DNA from: Methylobacterium sp. NEAU K
Lineage (GTDB): Bacteria; Pseudomonadota; Alphaproteobacteria; Rhizobiales; Beijerinckiaceae
Length of the DNA: 64,000 bases
Assembly (NCBI RefSeq): GCF_030700285.1
Contig: NZ_JAUYZJ010000008.1
Span: 1 to 64,000 of the forward strand
Reading direction: 5' to 3'
The translations under genes were made by a program, and so were the position numbers. Position 1 is the stretch's first letter. The number at the start of each line of letters is the position of its first letter. The notes below the pieces were generated by a model that worked only from the letters and a program-made list of their open reading frames with translations, had not been told where the DNA came from and searched no databases. Below, one piece after another: positions 27,831 through 39,841 of the stretch.

Positions 27831-29111
27831 CTACTCGGCGGGCGAAGGCAGGGTGCCGACGTGGTCGAGGCGCTGGTCTGAGGCGGTGAGCTGGCCCTCC
27901 CACTTGGCGACCGCCACGGTCGCGACGCTGTTGCCCAGAACGTTGGTCGCCGAGCGGCCCATGTCTAGGAACTGGTCGATGCCGATGATCAGCAGCAGCC
28001 CCGCCTCCGGGATGTTGAACTGCGCCAGCGTGGCCGAGATCACCACCAGCGAGGCGCGCGGCACGCCGGCCATGCCCTTCGAGGTGACCATCAGCAGGAA
28101 CAGCATCGTGAGCTGCTGGCCCCAGGTCAGCGGGATGTTGTAGGCCTGGGCGATGAACATCACCGCGAAGGTGCAGTACATCATCGAGCCGTCGAGGTTG
28201 AACGAGTAGCCCATCGGCAGCACGAACGAGGTGATGCGGTTGGGCACGCCGAACTTCTCGAGGTTGGTCAGCATTTTCGGATAGGCCGCCTCGCTCGACG
28301 CGGTCGAGAAGGCCAGCACGAAGGGCTCCTTGATCAGGTTGAACAGCCGCACGATGCCGCCGCCGCCGAGCATCAGGAAGCCGACCCCCATCAGAAGCAT
28401 CCAGAGGACGCCGAGCCCGGCATAGAACTCGATCAGGAACTTGCCGTAGGTGACGAGGACGCCGATGCCCTGCGTGGTGATCGTCGCGGCGATCGCCGCG
28501 AACACCGCCACGGGGGCGAACAGCATCACGTAGCCCGTCACCTTGAGCATGACGTCGGCCAGGCCCTCGATCCCCTGGGCCAGGAGGTGGCCCTTTTCGC
28601 CGAGCGCCGCCAAGGCCACGCCGAAGAAGATCGAGAAGACCACGATCTGCAGGATCTCGTTGTTGGCCATGGCCTCCACGGCGCTCTTCGGCACCAAGTG
28701 GGCGACGAACTCCTTGAGCGACAGCGAGGCCGCCTTCAGGCCCGTGCCGGCCCCGACATCGGGCAGCGGCAGGTTCAGGTTGTGACCCGGCTGCATCAGG
28801 TTGACCAGAATCAGGCCCAGCATCAGCGAGCAGAACGAGGCGCCGACGAACCACAGCAGCGCCTTGCCGCCGACTCGGCCGACCGAGGCGGTGTCGCCGA
28901 GATGCGCGATGCCGACCACCAGCGTCGAGAACACCAGCGGCGCGATGATCATCTTGATCAGCCTCAGGAAAATGTCCGAGATCAGCGCGATGTAGCCGGC
29001 GATCTCCTTAGCCGTCTGCGGGTCCGGCCAAGTGATGCTGCACGCGTAGCCCACAGCGATCCCCAGCAGCATGCCGACGAAAATCAAGGTCGTGAGCCGT
29101 GAACCCGACAT
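27831..29111 (-). CDS. Dicarboxylate/amino-acid:cation symporter (DAACS)
   Basis: Secondary transporter of the DctA/GltP family, 426 residues. Family motifs: FLRLIKMIIAPLVFSTLVVGI near the N terminus (in short blocks), the re-entrant loop FSTASSEAAYPKML, GYSFNLDGSMMYCT and the C-terminal GNSVATVAVAKWEG. Substrate is a C4-dicarboxylate or acidic amino acid; the downstream GltI-like binding protein favours glutamate/aspartate, which is inference. The ATG at 29111 (MSGSRLTTLIF) is chosen over one 39 bases upstream. Divergent from livH across 245 bp. Confidence 0.88.
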   Translation of the reverse strand: MSGSRLTTLIFVGMLLGIAVGYACSITWPDPQTAKEIAGYIALISDIFLRLIKMIIAPLVFSTLVVGIAHLGDTASVGRVGGKALLWFVGASFCSLMLGLILVNLMQPGHNLNLPLPDVGAGTGLKAASLSLKEFVAHLVPKSAVEAMANNEILQIVVFSIFFGVALAALGEKGHLLAQGIEGLADVMLKVTGYVMLFAPVAVFAAIAATITTQGIGVLVTYGKFLIEFYAGLGVLWMLLMGVGFLMLGGGGIVRLFNLIKEPFVLAFSTASSEAAYPKMLTNLEKFGVPNRITSFVLPMGYSFNLDGSMMYCTFAVMFIAQAYNIPLTWGQQLTMLFLLMVTSKGMAGVPRASLVVISATLAQFNIPEAGLLLIIGIDQFLDMGRSATNVLGNSVATVAVAKWEGQLTASDQRLDHVGTLPSPAE

Positions 29112-29356
29112 CGGTACTGCTCCTCGCCGCCGACCGGGATGGCCGAGCACTAATTTTCGTTAACGTGAAGCACGAACTACGCCATACGCAAGCCCGTTCG
29201 TGGCGCGTTACTGAGTTGCCCGACTGTTTTCTCGGGACGTTCGCGCGGCATTGAAACCTGTGGCCGGCCGGCCGCGGCTGCGGTACGGGACTTGCTCTGC
29301 CGCCCTGCCTGGGGCTTTCTCAGGGTGGATTAAGAAACCCGCGCCCGCGAGAGTAC

Positions 29357-30273
29357 ATGGACGTCTTCGTACAGCAGTTGATCAACGGGCTGACGCTCGG
29401 CTCGATCTATGGTCTGATCGCGATCGGATACACGATGGTGTTCGGAATTATCGGGATGGTGAACTTCGCCCATGGCGATGTGTTCATGGTGTCTTGCTTC
29501 ATCGCGCTGATCACCTTCCTGCTGCTGACGACCTGGCTCGGGATCAGCTCGATCGCGCTCGCCTTTCTCGTCGTTCTCGTGGTTGCCATGGTGCTCACTG
29601 CCCTTTGGGGCTGGGCGATCGAGCGCATCGCCTATCGGCCGCTGCGCGGCTCGTTCCGGCTGGCGCCGCTGATTTCGGCGATCGGCGTGTCGATCTTCCT
29701 GTCGAATTTCGTGCAGGTGGTTCAGGGCGCGCGCAACAAACCGACGCCGCCGATGCTGTCGGGCGGCATCACCCTGTTCGAGCGCGACGGCTACGCGGTG
29801 TTCCTGGCTTACAAGCAGTGCCTGATCATGGCGGTGACCGCCGTGCTGCTCACCGGCTTCTGGTACCTCGTGCAGCGCACCCCGTTCGGACGGGCTCAGC
29901 GCGCCTGCGAGCAGGACCGCAAGATGGCCGCGCTGCTCGGCATCGACGTCGACCGTACGATCTCGCTGACCTTCGTCCTCGGCGCCGCGCTGGCGGCCGT
30001 CGCGGGCGTCCTCTACCTCATGTACTACGGCGTCGTGTCCTTCTCGGACGGCTTCGTGCCGGGCGTGAAGGCCTTCACGGCGGCAGTTCTCGGCGGCATC
30101 GGCTCGCTTCCGGGCGCCGTGCTCGGCGGCCTGATCATCGGGCTGATCGAGACCTTCTGGTCGGCCTACTTCTCCATCGAGTACAAGGACGTCGCCGCGT
30201 TCTCGATCCTGGCCATCGTGCTGATCTTCATGCCCTCGGGCATCCTGGGCCGGCCGGAGGTCGAGAAGGTCTG

Positions 30274-30274
<1 letters not shown>
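29357..30274 (+). CDS. livH: Branched-chain amino-acid ABC permease LivH
   Basis: Membrane subunit of the Liv importer, 305 residues. It starts MDVFVQQLINGLTLGSIYGL and has the LivH hallmark MVNFAHGDVFMV, with the cytoplasmic-loop motif AQRACEQDRKMAALLGID contacting the ATPases. The stop overlaps the livM ATG by one base. First gene of livH-livM-livG-livF-(small membrane protein)-livK. Confidence 0.96.
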
Positions 30275-31682
<1,408 letters not shown>

Positions 31683-31683
<1 letters not shown>

Positions 31684-32612
31684 TGGCGGTTCAACCGGGA
31701 TCCCGGGCGCAGGCTCAGCCCCTCGCCCCGCCGGTGCTCGCCGTCGAGCACCTGACCATGCGGTTCGGCGGCCTGACCGCCGTCTCCGACCTGTCCTTCG
31801 AGGCCCGGCGCGGCGACATCACCGCCCTGATCGGCCCGAACGGGGCCGGGAAGACCACGGTGTTCAACTGCATCACCGGCTTCTACAAGCCGACCGAGGG
31901 CATGCTGACGCTCGCTCATGCCGACGGCACGACGCATCTCCTCGAGCGGCTGCCGAACCATGCGGTCAACCGCACCGCCCGGGTTGCGCGGACCTTCCAG
32001 AACATCCGCTTGTTCCAGGGCATGACGGTGCTGGAGAACCTACTGGTCGCCCAGCACAAGCCGCTGATGCGCGCCTCGGGCTATACCGTCCTCGGGCTCC
32101 TCGGCCTGAAAGGCTATCGGGACGCGCAAGGAGCGGCGATCGAGCGGGCCAAGGCCTGGCTCCACCGGATCGACCTGATGGCGCGGGCCGACGATCCCGC
32201 GGGCGCCCTGCCCTACGGCGCGCAGCGGCGGCTGGAGATCGCCCGGGCGATGTGCACCGATCCGGTGCTGCTCTGCCTCGACGAGCCGGCGGCCGGCCTC
32301 AACCCGCGCGAATCGGCTGAGCTCAACGCCCTCCTGCGCCACATCCGCGACGCGCACGACACCTCGGTGCTCCTGATCGAGCACGACATGTCGGTGGTGA
32401 TGGAGATCTCGGACCACGTCGTGGTGCTCGACTACGGCGTGAAGATCGCCGACGGCAGCCCGGCCGAGGTGCGGGCGGACCCGAAGGTGATCGCCGCCTA
32501 TCTCGGCGTCGAGGACGAGGAGGTGGAGGCGGTGGAAGCCGAGGTCGGCATCAGCGTGCCGCACGGGGACGGCACGCCGTCGAGCACGATCCATACGGAG
32601 GCGCCGGTATGA
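31683..32612 (+). CDS. livG: Branched-chain amino-acid ABC ATPase LivG
   Basis: ATPase subunit, 309 residues. Walker [11 protein letters not shown]-loop in [13 protein letters not shown], signature region [14 protein letters not shown] (a LivG-type variant), Walker [13 protein letters not shown] and the H-loop EHDMS. About 35 acidic C-terminal residues ([13 protein letters not shown]) exceed the E. coli length. It overlaps livF by four bases. Confidence 0.96.
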
Positions 32613-33406
32613 GCGTGGCCGGCATCAACGTCCTGGTCGAGGAGACCCGGGCGATCCAGGCGGGCGGCAAGCCTCCGCTCCTCGCGGTGCGCGACGTGTC
32701 CACCTACTACGGCAGCGTCGCCGCCCTCAGGGGGGTCGACCTCGACGTGGCCGAGGGCGAGATCGTCACGCTGATCGGCGCCAACGGGGCCGGCAAGTCG
32801 ACCCTGATGATGACGATCTTCGGCAGCCCCCAGGCGCGCTCCGGCACGATCACCTATGACGGGCGCGACATCACCCGGCTGCCGACCCACGCCATCGCGC
32901 GGCTCGGCGTCGCCCAGTCGCCGGAGGGCCGCCGGGTCTTCCCGCGCATGAGCGTCTACGAGAACCTCCAGATGGGCGCCTCGCTGCACGGCGAGCGCCA
33001 CTTCGCGGAGGATCTCGAGAAGGTCTGCCACCTGTTCCCGCGGGTGAAGGAGCGCCTGCACCAGCGGGCCGGCACCATGTCCGGGGGCGAGCAGCAGATG
33101 CTCGCCATCGCCCGGGCCCTGATGAGCCGTCCGCGCCTGCTGCTCCTCGACGAGCCGTCGCTGGGCCTCGCGCCGCTGGTGGTGAAGGGCATCTTCGACG
33201 CGATCCGGGAGCTGAACCGCACCGACGGGATGACGATCTTCCTAGTCGAACAGAACGCCTATCACGCCCTGAAGCTCGCGCACCGCGGCTACGTGCTGGT
33301 CAACGGCCGCGTCACGATGAGCGGGACCGGGCGCGCGCTGCTCGACGATCCGAACGTCAAGGCCGCCTATCTGGAAGGGGGCCATACCGGCCCGGTCGGG
33401 GCGTGA
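32609..33406 (+). CDS. livF: Branched-chain amino-acid ABC ATPase LivF
   Basis: Second ATPase subunit, 265 residues. Walker A GANGAGKST, signature TMSGGEQQMLAIARAL, Walker B LLLLDEPSLGLAP, H-loop VEQN as usual for LivF. About 20 residues precede the conserved LLAVRDVSTYYGS core. The next gene starts within its stop region. Confidence 0.96.
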   Translation: MSVAGINVLVEETRAIQAGGKPPLLAVRDVSTYYGSVAALRGVDLDVAEGEIVTLIGANGAGKSTLMMTIFGSPQARSGTITYDGRDITRLPTHAIARLGVAQSPEGRRVFPRMSVYENLQMGASLHGERHFAEDLEKVCHLFPRVKERLHQRAGTMSGGEQQMLAIARALMSRPRLLLLDEPSLGLAPLVVKGIFDAIRELNRTDGMTIFLVEQNAYHALKLAHRGYVLVNGRVTMSGTGRALLDDPNVKAAYLEGGHTGPVGA

Positions 33407-33780
33407 GCATGCTGCAAGGCTTTCTGTACGAAGAGGAATCGGCCTGGCTGTTCCTATTCGTGACCGTGTTGATGGGCGGCTGGGCCGGCTGGATGGCCGC
33501 CCGTGCGGTCGCCCGCGGCTGGCGGCCGTTCTGGCAATGCGCGCTGGCCCTGCTCCTCGTGGCGGCGGCGGTGCGCTTCATCCATTTCGCGCTGTTTTCC
33601 GGGACACTTGTCTCGCTGCACTACTATGCGGTCGACGCGATCGTGGTCATGATCATAGGCGCGGCGGGCTTTCGATTCACGCGCACGCGCCAGATGACGA
33701 GCCAGTATCGCTGGCTCTACGAGAAGACCTCACCGCTGACATGGCGCGCACGCACGCCCGTGGCGGAAGAGGTCCGATGA
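33403..33780 (+). CDS. Small membrane protein in liv operon (DUF6867-like)
   Basis: 125 residues with three predicted membrane spans (LFLFVTVLMGGWAGWMAA, CALALLLVAAAVRFIHFALF, VDAIVVMIIGAAGFRFT). The body ends in TRQMTSQYRWLYEKTSPLTWRAR, which is rich in aromatic and basic residues. It lies between livF and livK, overlapping livF by four bases (GTG start at 33403; an ATG at 33409 is the alternative). Similar proteins are embedded in liv operons of other Rhizobiales, as I recall under DUF6867; the function is unknown, but an accessory role in the transporter is the obvious guess. Confidence 0.75.
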   Translation: MSMLQGFLYEEESAWLFLFVTVLMGGWAGWMAARAVARGWRPFWQCALALLLVAAAVRFIHFALFSGTLVSLHYYAVDAIVVMIIGAAGFRFTRTRQMTSQYRWLYEKTSPLTWRARTPVAEEVR

Positions 33781-33829
33781 GGTCGCCCGGATCCGCACCT
33801 GCGGACCTAACCACATGGGGAATTTCGCG

Positions 33830-34951
33830 ATGAAGTCGATTTTGCTGGCCGGGCTCGCCCTGGGTGCGATGATCGCGGCGGCGCAGGCTGCCGAGGTCAA
33901 GCTCGGCATCGCCGCGCCGATCACGGGCAACAGCGCCGCCATCGGAGCGCAGCTCAAGAACGGCGCGAGCCAGGCCGCCGAGGACCTCAACAAGGCCGGC
34001 ACGGTCAAGGGTACGACCTTCACGGTCACGGTCGGCGACGACGCTTCCGACCCGAAGCAGGGCGTCTCGGTGGCCAACAAGTTCGCCAGCGACGGGGTGA
34101 AGATTGTCGTCGGCGATTACAATTCCGGCGTGTCGATCCCGGCCTCCGACGTCTATCTCGACGCCGGCATCATCCAGGTCACCCCGGCCTCGACGAACGT
34201 GAAGTTCACCGAGCGCGGGATGTGGAACACGTTCCGCACCTGCGGCCGCGACGACCAGCAGGGCACGGTGGCGGGCACGTATCTCGCCGAGCACTTCAAG
34301 GGCAAGAAGATCGCCTTCGTCCACGACAAGACCCCCTACGGCAAGGGCCTGGCCGAGGAGACCCTGAAGGCGCTCAAGGCCAAGGGCGGCAAGGAGGTTC
34401 TGCTCGAGGGCATCAATCCGGGCGAGAAGGACTATTCGGCACTGGTCTCCAAGCTGAAATCAGCCAACATCGACGTGGTCTATTACGGCGGTTACTACAC
34501 CGAGGCCGGGCTGATCCTGCGCCAGATGCGCGACCAGGGCCTGAAGGCGCCGATGATGGGCGGTGACGGCATGGTCGACCGCGAGCTGGTGGCGATCGCC
34601 GGCCCAGCCGCCGAAGGAACGCTGACGACGTTCCCGCCGGATGCCCGCAAGAACCCGAACGCCAAGGCGGCGCTCGCTGCGTTCAAGGCCAAGGGCATCG
34701 ATCCCGAGGGCTACACGCTCTACTCGTACGCGGCGGTGCAGGTGCTCGCCAAGGCGATGGCCGAGACCGGCTCCAGCGACGGCAAGAAGCTCGCCGACTG
34801 GCTGCACCAGGGCAAGAGCATCGACACCGTGGTCGGGCCGATCGCCTACGACAAGAAGGGCGACATCACGCGGCCGGACTACGTCATGTACGAGTGGAAG
34901 AAGGGCGCAGACGGCAAGATCGACTACGCCGGCAACGAACTGACGAAGTAG
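33830..34951 (+). CDS. livK: Branched-chain amino-acid binding protein LivK
   Basis: Periplasmic receptor of the Liv importer, 373 residues. Signal peptide KSILLAGLALGAMIAAAQA, then EVKLGIAAPITGNSA, the standard start of the type-I periplasmic fold. Further motifs include ITPASTN-like VTPASTN and AFVHDKTPYGKGLAEE. The ATG at 33830 has a GGGGA site eight bases upstream; an upstream ATG at 33815 is the alternative. Confidence 0.95.
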   Translation: MKSILLAGLALGAMIAAAQAAEVKLGIAAPITGNSAAIGAQLKNGASQAAEDLNKAGTVKGTTFTVTVGDDASDPKQGVSVANKFASDGVKIVVGDYNSGVSIPASDVYLDAGIIQVTPASTNVKFTERGMWNTFRTCGRDDQQGTVAGTYLAEHFKGKKIAFVHDKTPYGKGLAEETLKALKAKGGKEVLLEGINPGEKDYSALVSKLKSANIDVVYYGGYYTEAGLILRQMRDQGLKAPMMGGDGMVDRELVAIAGPAAEGTLTTFPPDARKNPNAKAALAAFKAKGIDPEGYTLYSYAAVQVLAKAMAETGSSDGKKLADWLHQGKSIDTVVGPIAYDKKGDITRPDYVMYEWKKGADGKIDYAGNELTK

Positions 34952-35337
34952 CCCGCACCGCCGTCCGGCCGCCGCCGTCCCGCATGCGATCGTGCGGGGC
35001 GGCGGTGCCATTTCCGACGCGGCGGAAACGTCAGCCTTATCCATCGTTCCGTGCACCTCACCCCGTGCGTACGCCCAAGAACTGTGCATGATGCCGGAGG
35101 CGCGAGCGAGCAGACCGGCTCGGCGTGTCGGAGGAATGCCGAATGGGAGCGGCGGGAACCGCGTCCGCGGACGGTCGAACGACCATTGCCGTTCTCTTTC
35201 CGTATCGGGCCGCGGTTGTGGCTGGCGTATCGCCCCCCTCCCGGCACCATCATTGCAGAGGCGTCGCCCGAGCGGGCAGGCCCGAGCGCCCAGCCGCCAG
35301 CCGACACCGTTCGGCCCGATCCAGGAGTTCCGTACCG
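34952..35337. other. livK-gltI spacer: terminator and gltI promoter region
   Basis: 386 bp without a convincing gene. A 13-pair hairpin follows livK (34972-35005). The rest should contain the gltI promoter; I could not identify a specific regulator box. The gltI ribosome-binding site AGGAG is at 35322-35326. Confidence 0.5.
34972..35005 (+). terminator. Hairpin after livK
   Basis: Thirteen-pair GC-rich stem with one G/T pair: CCGCCGTCCCGCA (34972-34984), loop TGCGATCG, TGCGGGGCGGCGG (34993-35005), 20 bp past the livK stop codon. No long T-run. Probable terminator of the liv operon. Confidence 0.55.
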
Positions 35338-36261
35338 ATGCAGTCTGATATCGCTCGCCGTGGCCTCGCCGCGGCGCTCGGCCTGAGCCTCGCCCTGGCC
35401 CCCGTGAGCCTGCGCGCCGAGGAACTGACCGGCACCCTCAAGAAGGTGAAGGACAGCGGCGCCATCACCATCGGCTACCGCGACGCCTCCGTGCCGTTCT
35501 CCTATCTCGGCGGCGACCAGAAGCCGGTCGGGTACGCGCTCGACATCTGCTACAAGATCGCTGACGCCGTGAAGGCCAATCTCGGCCTGTCCAAGCTCGA
35601 CGTGAAGCTCAACCCGGTCACCTCCGCCACCCGTATCCCGCTGATGGCCAATGGGACGATCGACCTCGAATGCGGCTCGACCACGAACAATGCCGAGCGC
35701 GAGAAGCAGGTGGGCTTCACCAACTCCCATTTCCTGACCGCGACCCGCTTCGTCTCGAAGAAGTCGGCCAACCTGCACACGATCGAGGATCTGAAGGGCA
35801 AGACCGTGGTCTCGACCTCGGGCACCACGAACATCAAGCAGATCAACGAGGCCAATACCGAGAAGAAGCTCGGCCTGACGATCCTGCCGGCCAAGGACCA
35901 CGCCGAGGCGTTCCTGATGGTGGAGACCGGCCGCGCCGCCGCCTTCGTGATGGACGACGTGCTGCTCGCCTCGCTGGTCGCCTCCTCGAAGGACCCGTCC
36001 GCCTACGAGATCTCCACAGAGGCGCTGTCGAAGCCCGAGCCCTACGGAATCATGCTGCGCAAGGACGACCCGGCCTTCAAGAAGGTTGCCGACGAGGCGA
36101 CCGCAAAGCTCTACACGAGCCCGGAGGGCAAGGCGCTCTACGATACCTGGTTCACGAAACCGATCCCGCCGCGCAACATCAACCTCAACCTGCCGATGAG
36201 CGCGGAGATGAAGAAGCAGTTCACGACGCCGATCGCGAGCCCCGATCCAGCGGCCTACTGA
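35338..36261 (+). CDS. gltI: Glutamate/aspartate-binding protein GltI
   Basis: Periplasmic receptor for acidic amino acids, 307 residues. Signal peptide GLAAALGLSLALAPVSLRA; then EELTGTLKKVKDSGAITIGYR, PVGYALDICYKIAD, GTIDLECGSTTNNAEREK and EPYGIMLRKDDP. The pattern TGTLKKV...GYRDASVPFSY is typical of GltI. ATG at 35338 with AGGAG 11 bases ahead. First gene of gltI-gltJ-gltK-gltL. Confidence 0.94.
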   Translation: MQSDIARRGLAAALGLSLALAPVSLRAEELTGTLKKVKDSGAITIGYRDASVPFSYLGGDQKPVGYALDICYKIADAVKANLGLSKLDVKLNPVTSATRIPLMANGTIDLECGSTTNNAEREKQVGFTNSHFLTATRFVSKKSANLHTIEDLKGKTVVSTSGTTNIKQINEANTEKKLGLTILPAKDHAEAFLMVETGRAAAFVMDDVLLASLVASSKDPSAYEISTEALSKPEPYGIMLRKDDPAFKKVADEATAKLYTSPEGKALYDTWFTKPIPPRNINLNLPMSAEMKKQFTTPIASPDPAAY

Positions 36262-36339
36262 GACGCGTCCATCGATGATGCGCACCGCGGGCCCGGTCCT
36301 GCGGTGCACATTTTATAGGATCACGGCAGAAGTGGCGCG

Positions 36340-37062
36340 ATGAACTACAACTGGAACTGGCGGATCTTCTTCGACGCGTCGCCGGAGGGCACCGGCACGT
36401 ATCTCGACATGCTGCTCTCCGGGCTCATGTGGACGATCGCGACCGCGCTCTCATCCTGGTTCATCGCGTTCTTCCTCGGCTCCCTGATCGGGGTGATGCG
36501 CACCCTGCCGTCGAAAGCCGCGAACGCGATCGGCACGGCCTATGTCGAGGTGTTCCGCAACGTGCCGCTGCTCGTGCAGATGTTCCTCTGGTACTTCGTG
36601 CTTCCGGAGGTCGTGCCGGTGCGATTCGGCGACGCGATCAAGCAGATGCCCGACGCGCCCTTCTACACGGCGGTGGTGTGCCTGGGCTTCTTCACCGCCT
36701 CGCGGGTGGCCGAACAGGTGCGCGCCGGCATCCAGTCGCTGCCGCGCGGCCAGGGCATGGCCGGCACCGCGATGGGCTTCACGGTCTTCCAGACCTACCG
36801 CTACGTGCTGCTGCCGAACGCCTACCGGATCATCCTGCCGCCGATGACCTCGGAATTCCTGAACAACCTCAAGAATACCTCCGTTGCACTGACCATCGGC
36901 CTCCTGGAACTGACCGCCCGGGCCCGTTCGATGCAGGAATTCTCCTTCCAGGTGTTCGAGGCGTTCACCGCGGCAACACTGCTTTACGTGATCATCAACC
37001 TCATCGTCGTCACCGCGGCGACCTACCTGGAGCGCGCGGTGGCGATCCCCGGCCAGCGCTGA
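36340..37062 (+). CDS. gltJ: Glutamate/aspartate ABC permease GltJ
   Basis: Membrane subunit, 240 residues. The N terminus [21 protein letters not shown] and the stretches [22 protein letters not shown] and [17 protein letters not shown] (in blocks) align closely with E. coli GltJ. The EAA loop that contacts the ATPase is in this last region. 78 bp after gltI, 60 bp before gltK. Confidence 0.95.
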   Translation: MNYNWNWRIFFDASPEGTGTYLDMLLSGLMWTIATALSSWFIAFFLGSLIGVMRTLPSKAANAIGTAYVEVFRNVPLLVQMFLWYFVLPEVVPVRFGDAIKQMPDAPFYTAVVCLGFFTASRVAEQVRAGIQSLPRGQGMAGTAMGFTVFQTYRYVLLPNAYRIILPPMTSEFLNNLKNTSVALTIGLLELTARARSMQEFSFQVFEAFTAATLLYVIINLIVVTAATYLERAVAIPGQR

Positions 37063-37122
37063 ACCGCCACCGACCCACGATTTCCCGATCCGCCGGCGCA
37101 CGGCCACCGCGAACAGGCCCCG

Positions 37123-37815
37123 ATGCTCTCGAACTTCGACTTCAACGTCATCCTCTCGTCGCTGCCCTACCTGTTCGGGCAGGGCATGGTCTTCACCGTG
37201 ACCCTGACCGCCATGGCGGCCGCGGGCGGCGTGGCGATCGGCACCCTTCTGGCGATGGCGCGGCTGTCGAGCGTGCCTGGCCTGAGCCATGTCGCCAAGG
37301 GCTATGTCGAACTGTGCCGCTCGCTGCCGCTCGTGCTGGTGATCTTCTGGTTCTACTTCCTGGTGCCCTATATCGGCGCCTACATGACCGGGGCCTCGAC
37401 CCCGATCCAGGTGGGCGCCTTCCCGTCGGCGCTGATCACCTTCACCGCCTTCGAGGCGGCCTACTTCTCCGAGATCATGCGCGCGGGCATCCAGTCGATC
37501 CCGAAGGGCCAGTCCGGGGCCGCCTACGCGCTCGGCATGAATTACTGGCAGGCGATGGCCAACGTCATCCTGCCCCAGGCCTTCCGCAACATGCTGCCGC
37601 TGCTGCTGACCCAGACGATCGTCCTGTTCCAGGACACTTCGCTGGTCTACGTGCTCTCGCTCACCGATTTCATGGGCGCAGCCTCGAAGGTGGCGCAGCG
37701 CGACGGCCGCCTGGTCGAGATGTATGTCTTCGCCGCCGTCGTCTATTTTGCGATCTGCTTCTCGGCCTCGTTCCTGGTGCGCCGCCTCCAGCGCCGCGTG
37801 GCCATCATCCGCTGA
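37123..37815 (+). CDS. gltK: Glutamate/aspartate ABC permease GltK
   Basis: Second membrane subunit, 230 residues, starting [22 protein letters not shown]. It has [21 protein letters not shown] and the EAA loop [20 protein letters not shown] (in blocks). 20 bp separate it from gltL. Confidence 0.95.
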   Translation: MLSNFDFNVILSSLPYLFGQGMVFTVTLTAMAAAGGVAIGTLLAMARLSSVPGLSHVAKGYVELCRSLPLVLVIFWFYFLVPYIGAYMTGASTPIQVGAFPSALITFTAFEAAYFSEIMRAGIQSIPKGQSGAAYALGMNYWQAMANVILPQAFRNMLPLLLTQTIVLFQDTSLVYVLSLTDFMGAASKVAQRDGRLVEMYVFAAVVYFAICFSASFLVRRLQRRVAIIR

Positions 37816-37835
37816 CCGACACTGGAGTCCGCGCC

Positions 37836-38696
<861 letters not shown>

Positions 38697-38821
38697 TTTT
38701 CGATAAGGCCTCGCCAAAGGGGTCGAGCCCCAGGCTGACGCGCGGCCCCCCACCCCCACTGCGGGGCCGTCAGAGGGCGGCGCTGCTTCATGGGTCCGGC
38801 GGCCATCGGCCCGGCGCGCCG

Positions 38822-39841
38822 CTAGGCCAATCCCTCCTGGGCGGCCCGGTACTCCCGGCCGTGCCGGCAATAGCCCTCGACGATGCGGATCATCATCGCG
38901 CGCTTCTCGGCATCGAGGGCGGAAAGGATCCGGGCCGGGCGGCCGCCCCAGAGATAGCCGGCCTCCAGCATCTGCCCCGGATCGGTGGTGGCGCCCGCCG
39001 CCAACATGACGTCGTCGGCGATCAGCGTACCCGGAGCGATCGTGGCGCCGATGCCGATCAGCGCGCGTGCGCCGATCCGGCAATCGGCGATCCGGACGTT
39101 GTGGGCGATCGTCGTGTCACGCCCGATCACCACGCCCTCGGCTCGGGTGCGGATTGCGGTGTTGTCCTGGATGTTGGTGTCGGCCCCGACCACGATCGGC
39201 CCGACCTCGGCGTTCAGGTCGCAACAGAACAACACGCTGGCGCCCGCGCCGAGGCTGACCCGGCCGCGCAGGCGGGCGGTGCGGGCCACGAACACGCTGT
39301 CCTCGACTTCCGGGAGGGCGCCGGGTTCCGTGGCCGATCCGTCGCCCATCCGCTCGCGCAGGCGCTCGGCGCGCTCGGCGACCTCGTCCGGACCGATCGC
39401 GCGGTTCGCGCGCGCGGGAGTGCCGCCATAGGCGTAACCACCGGGCAGCTTCGTCCTCGGGAAAACCGTCGACCCAGCCTCGATCACCGCACCGTCGCCA
39501 ATCTCGGCCCCGTCGAGGATCACCACGTCGTCCTCGATTACGACGTCGCAGCCGACTGTGCAGGCGTGCACGACGCTGTTGCGCCCGACCGTGACGCGGT
39601 CGCCCACCTGCGTGCCGTGCGTGCGCGTGGCGATGTGCACCGTCGAGCGATGGCCGAGCCAGAACCGGTCCCCGAGGCTGATGCTCTGCCCGTCGGCGCG
39701 GATCACCGCCGCGTCGCCGATCCAGGCCTGTGCGCCGATGCGGGCCGCGCCGATCACCGTGCTGCCGCGACCGCACCAGACGGGGCGGCTCGCGAAGTCC
39801 GGCAGGACACCCTCGTAGGGCAGGATCAGGTCGGGGGTCAC
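38822..39841 (-). CDS. Tandem gamma-carbonic-anhydrase-like (double LbH) protein
   Basis: 339 residues with two left-handed beta-helix (hexapeptide) domains of the gamma-carbonic anhydrase type, roughly residues 22-145 and 185-307; single-domain family members are about 170-210 residues. Against the archaeal enzyme Cam, domain 1 keeps the equivalents of His81 (His69) and His122 (His92) but has Arg87 in place of His117; it also keeps the Arg-x-Asp pair (R48, D50). Domain 2 keeps only the His117 equivalent (His247), with Arg231 and Ala252 at the other two ligand positions, and keeps the Asn/Gln pair (N223, Q225). The losses are complementary. In Cam each zinc takes two ligands from one subunit and the third from its neighbour, so one composite site between the two domains is plausible. 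GTG start at 39841 with AAGGA seven bases ahead. Divergent from moaE. Function not established; inactive scaffold or acyltransferase-like roles are alternatives. Confidence 0.85.
   Translation of the reverse strand: MTPDLILPYEGVLPDFASRPVWCGRGSTVIGAARIGAQAWIGDAAVIRADGQSISLGDRFWLGHRSTVHIATRTHGTQVGDRVTVGRNSVVHACTVGCDVVIEDDVVILDGAEIGDGAVIEAGSTVFPRTKLPGGYAYGGTPARANRAIGPDEVAERAERLRERMGDGSATEPGALPEVEDSVFVARTARLRGRVSLGAGASVLFCCDLNAEVGPIVVGADTNIQDNTAIRTRAEGVVIGRDTTIAHNVRIADCRIGARALIGIGATIAPGTLIADDVMLAAGATTDPGQMLEAGYLWGGRPARILSALDAEKRAMMIRIVEGYCRHGREYRAAQEGLA

Noticed and set aside
27831..29111. TRAP transporter membrane subunit
   Set aside because: The pairing with a binding protein suggested it, but the membrane protein has clear DAACS motifs and no DctM/DctQ features.
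29150..29164. CTAA-N6-TTAAC as a CtrA box upstream of the symporter and livH
   Set aside because: The spacing is six, not seven, and the first word is imperfect.
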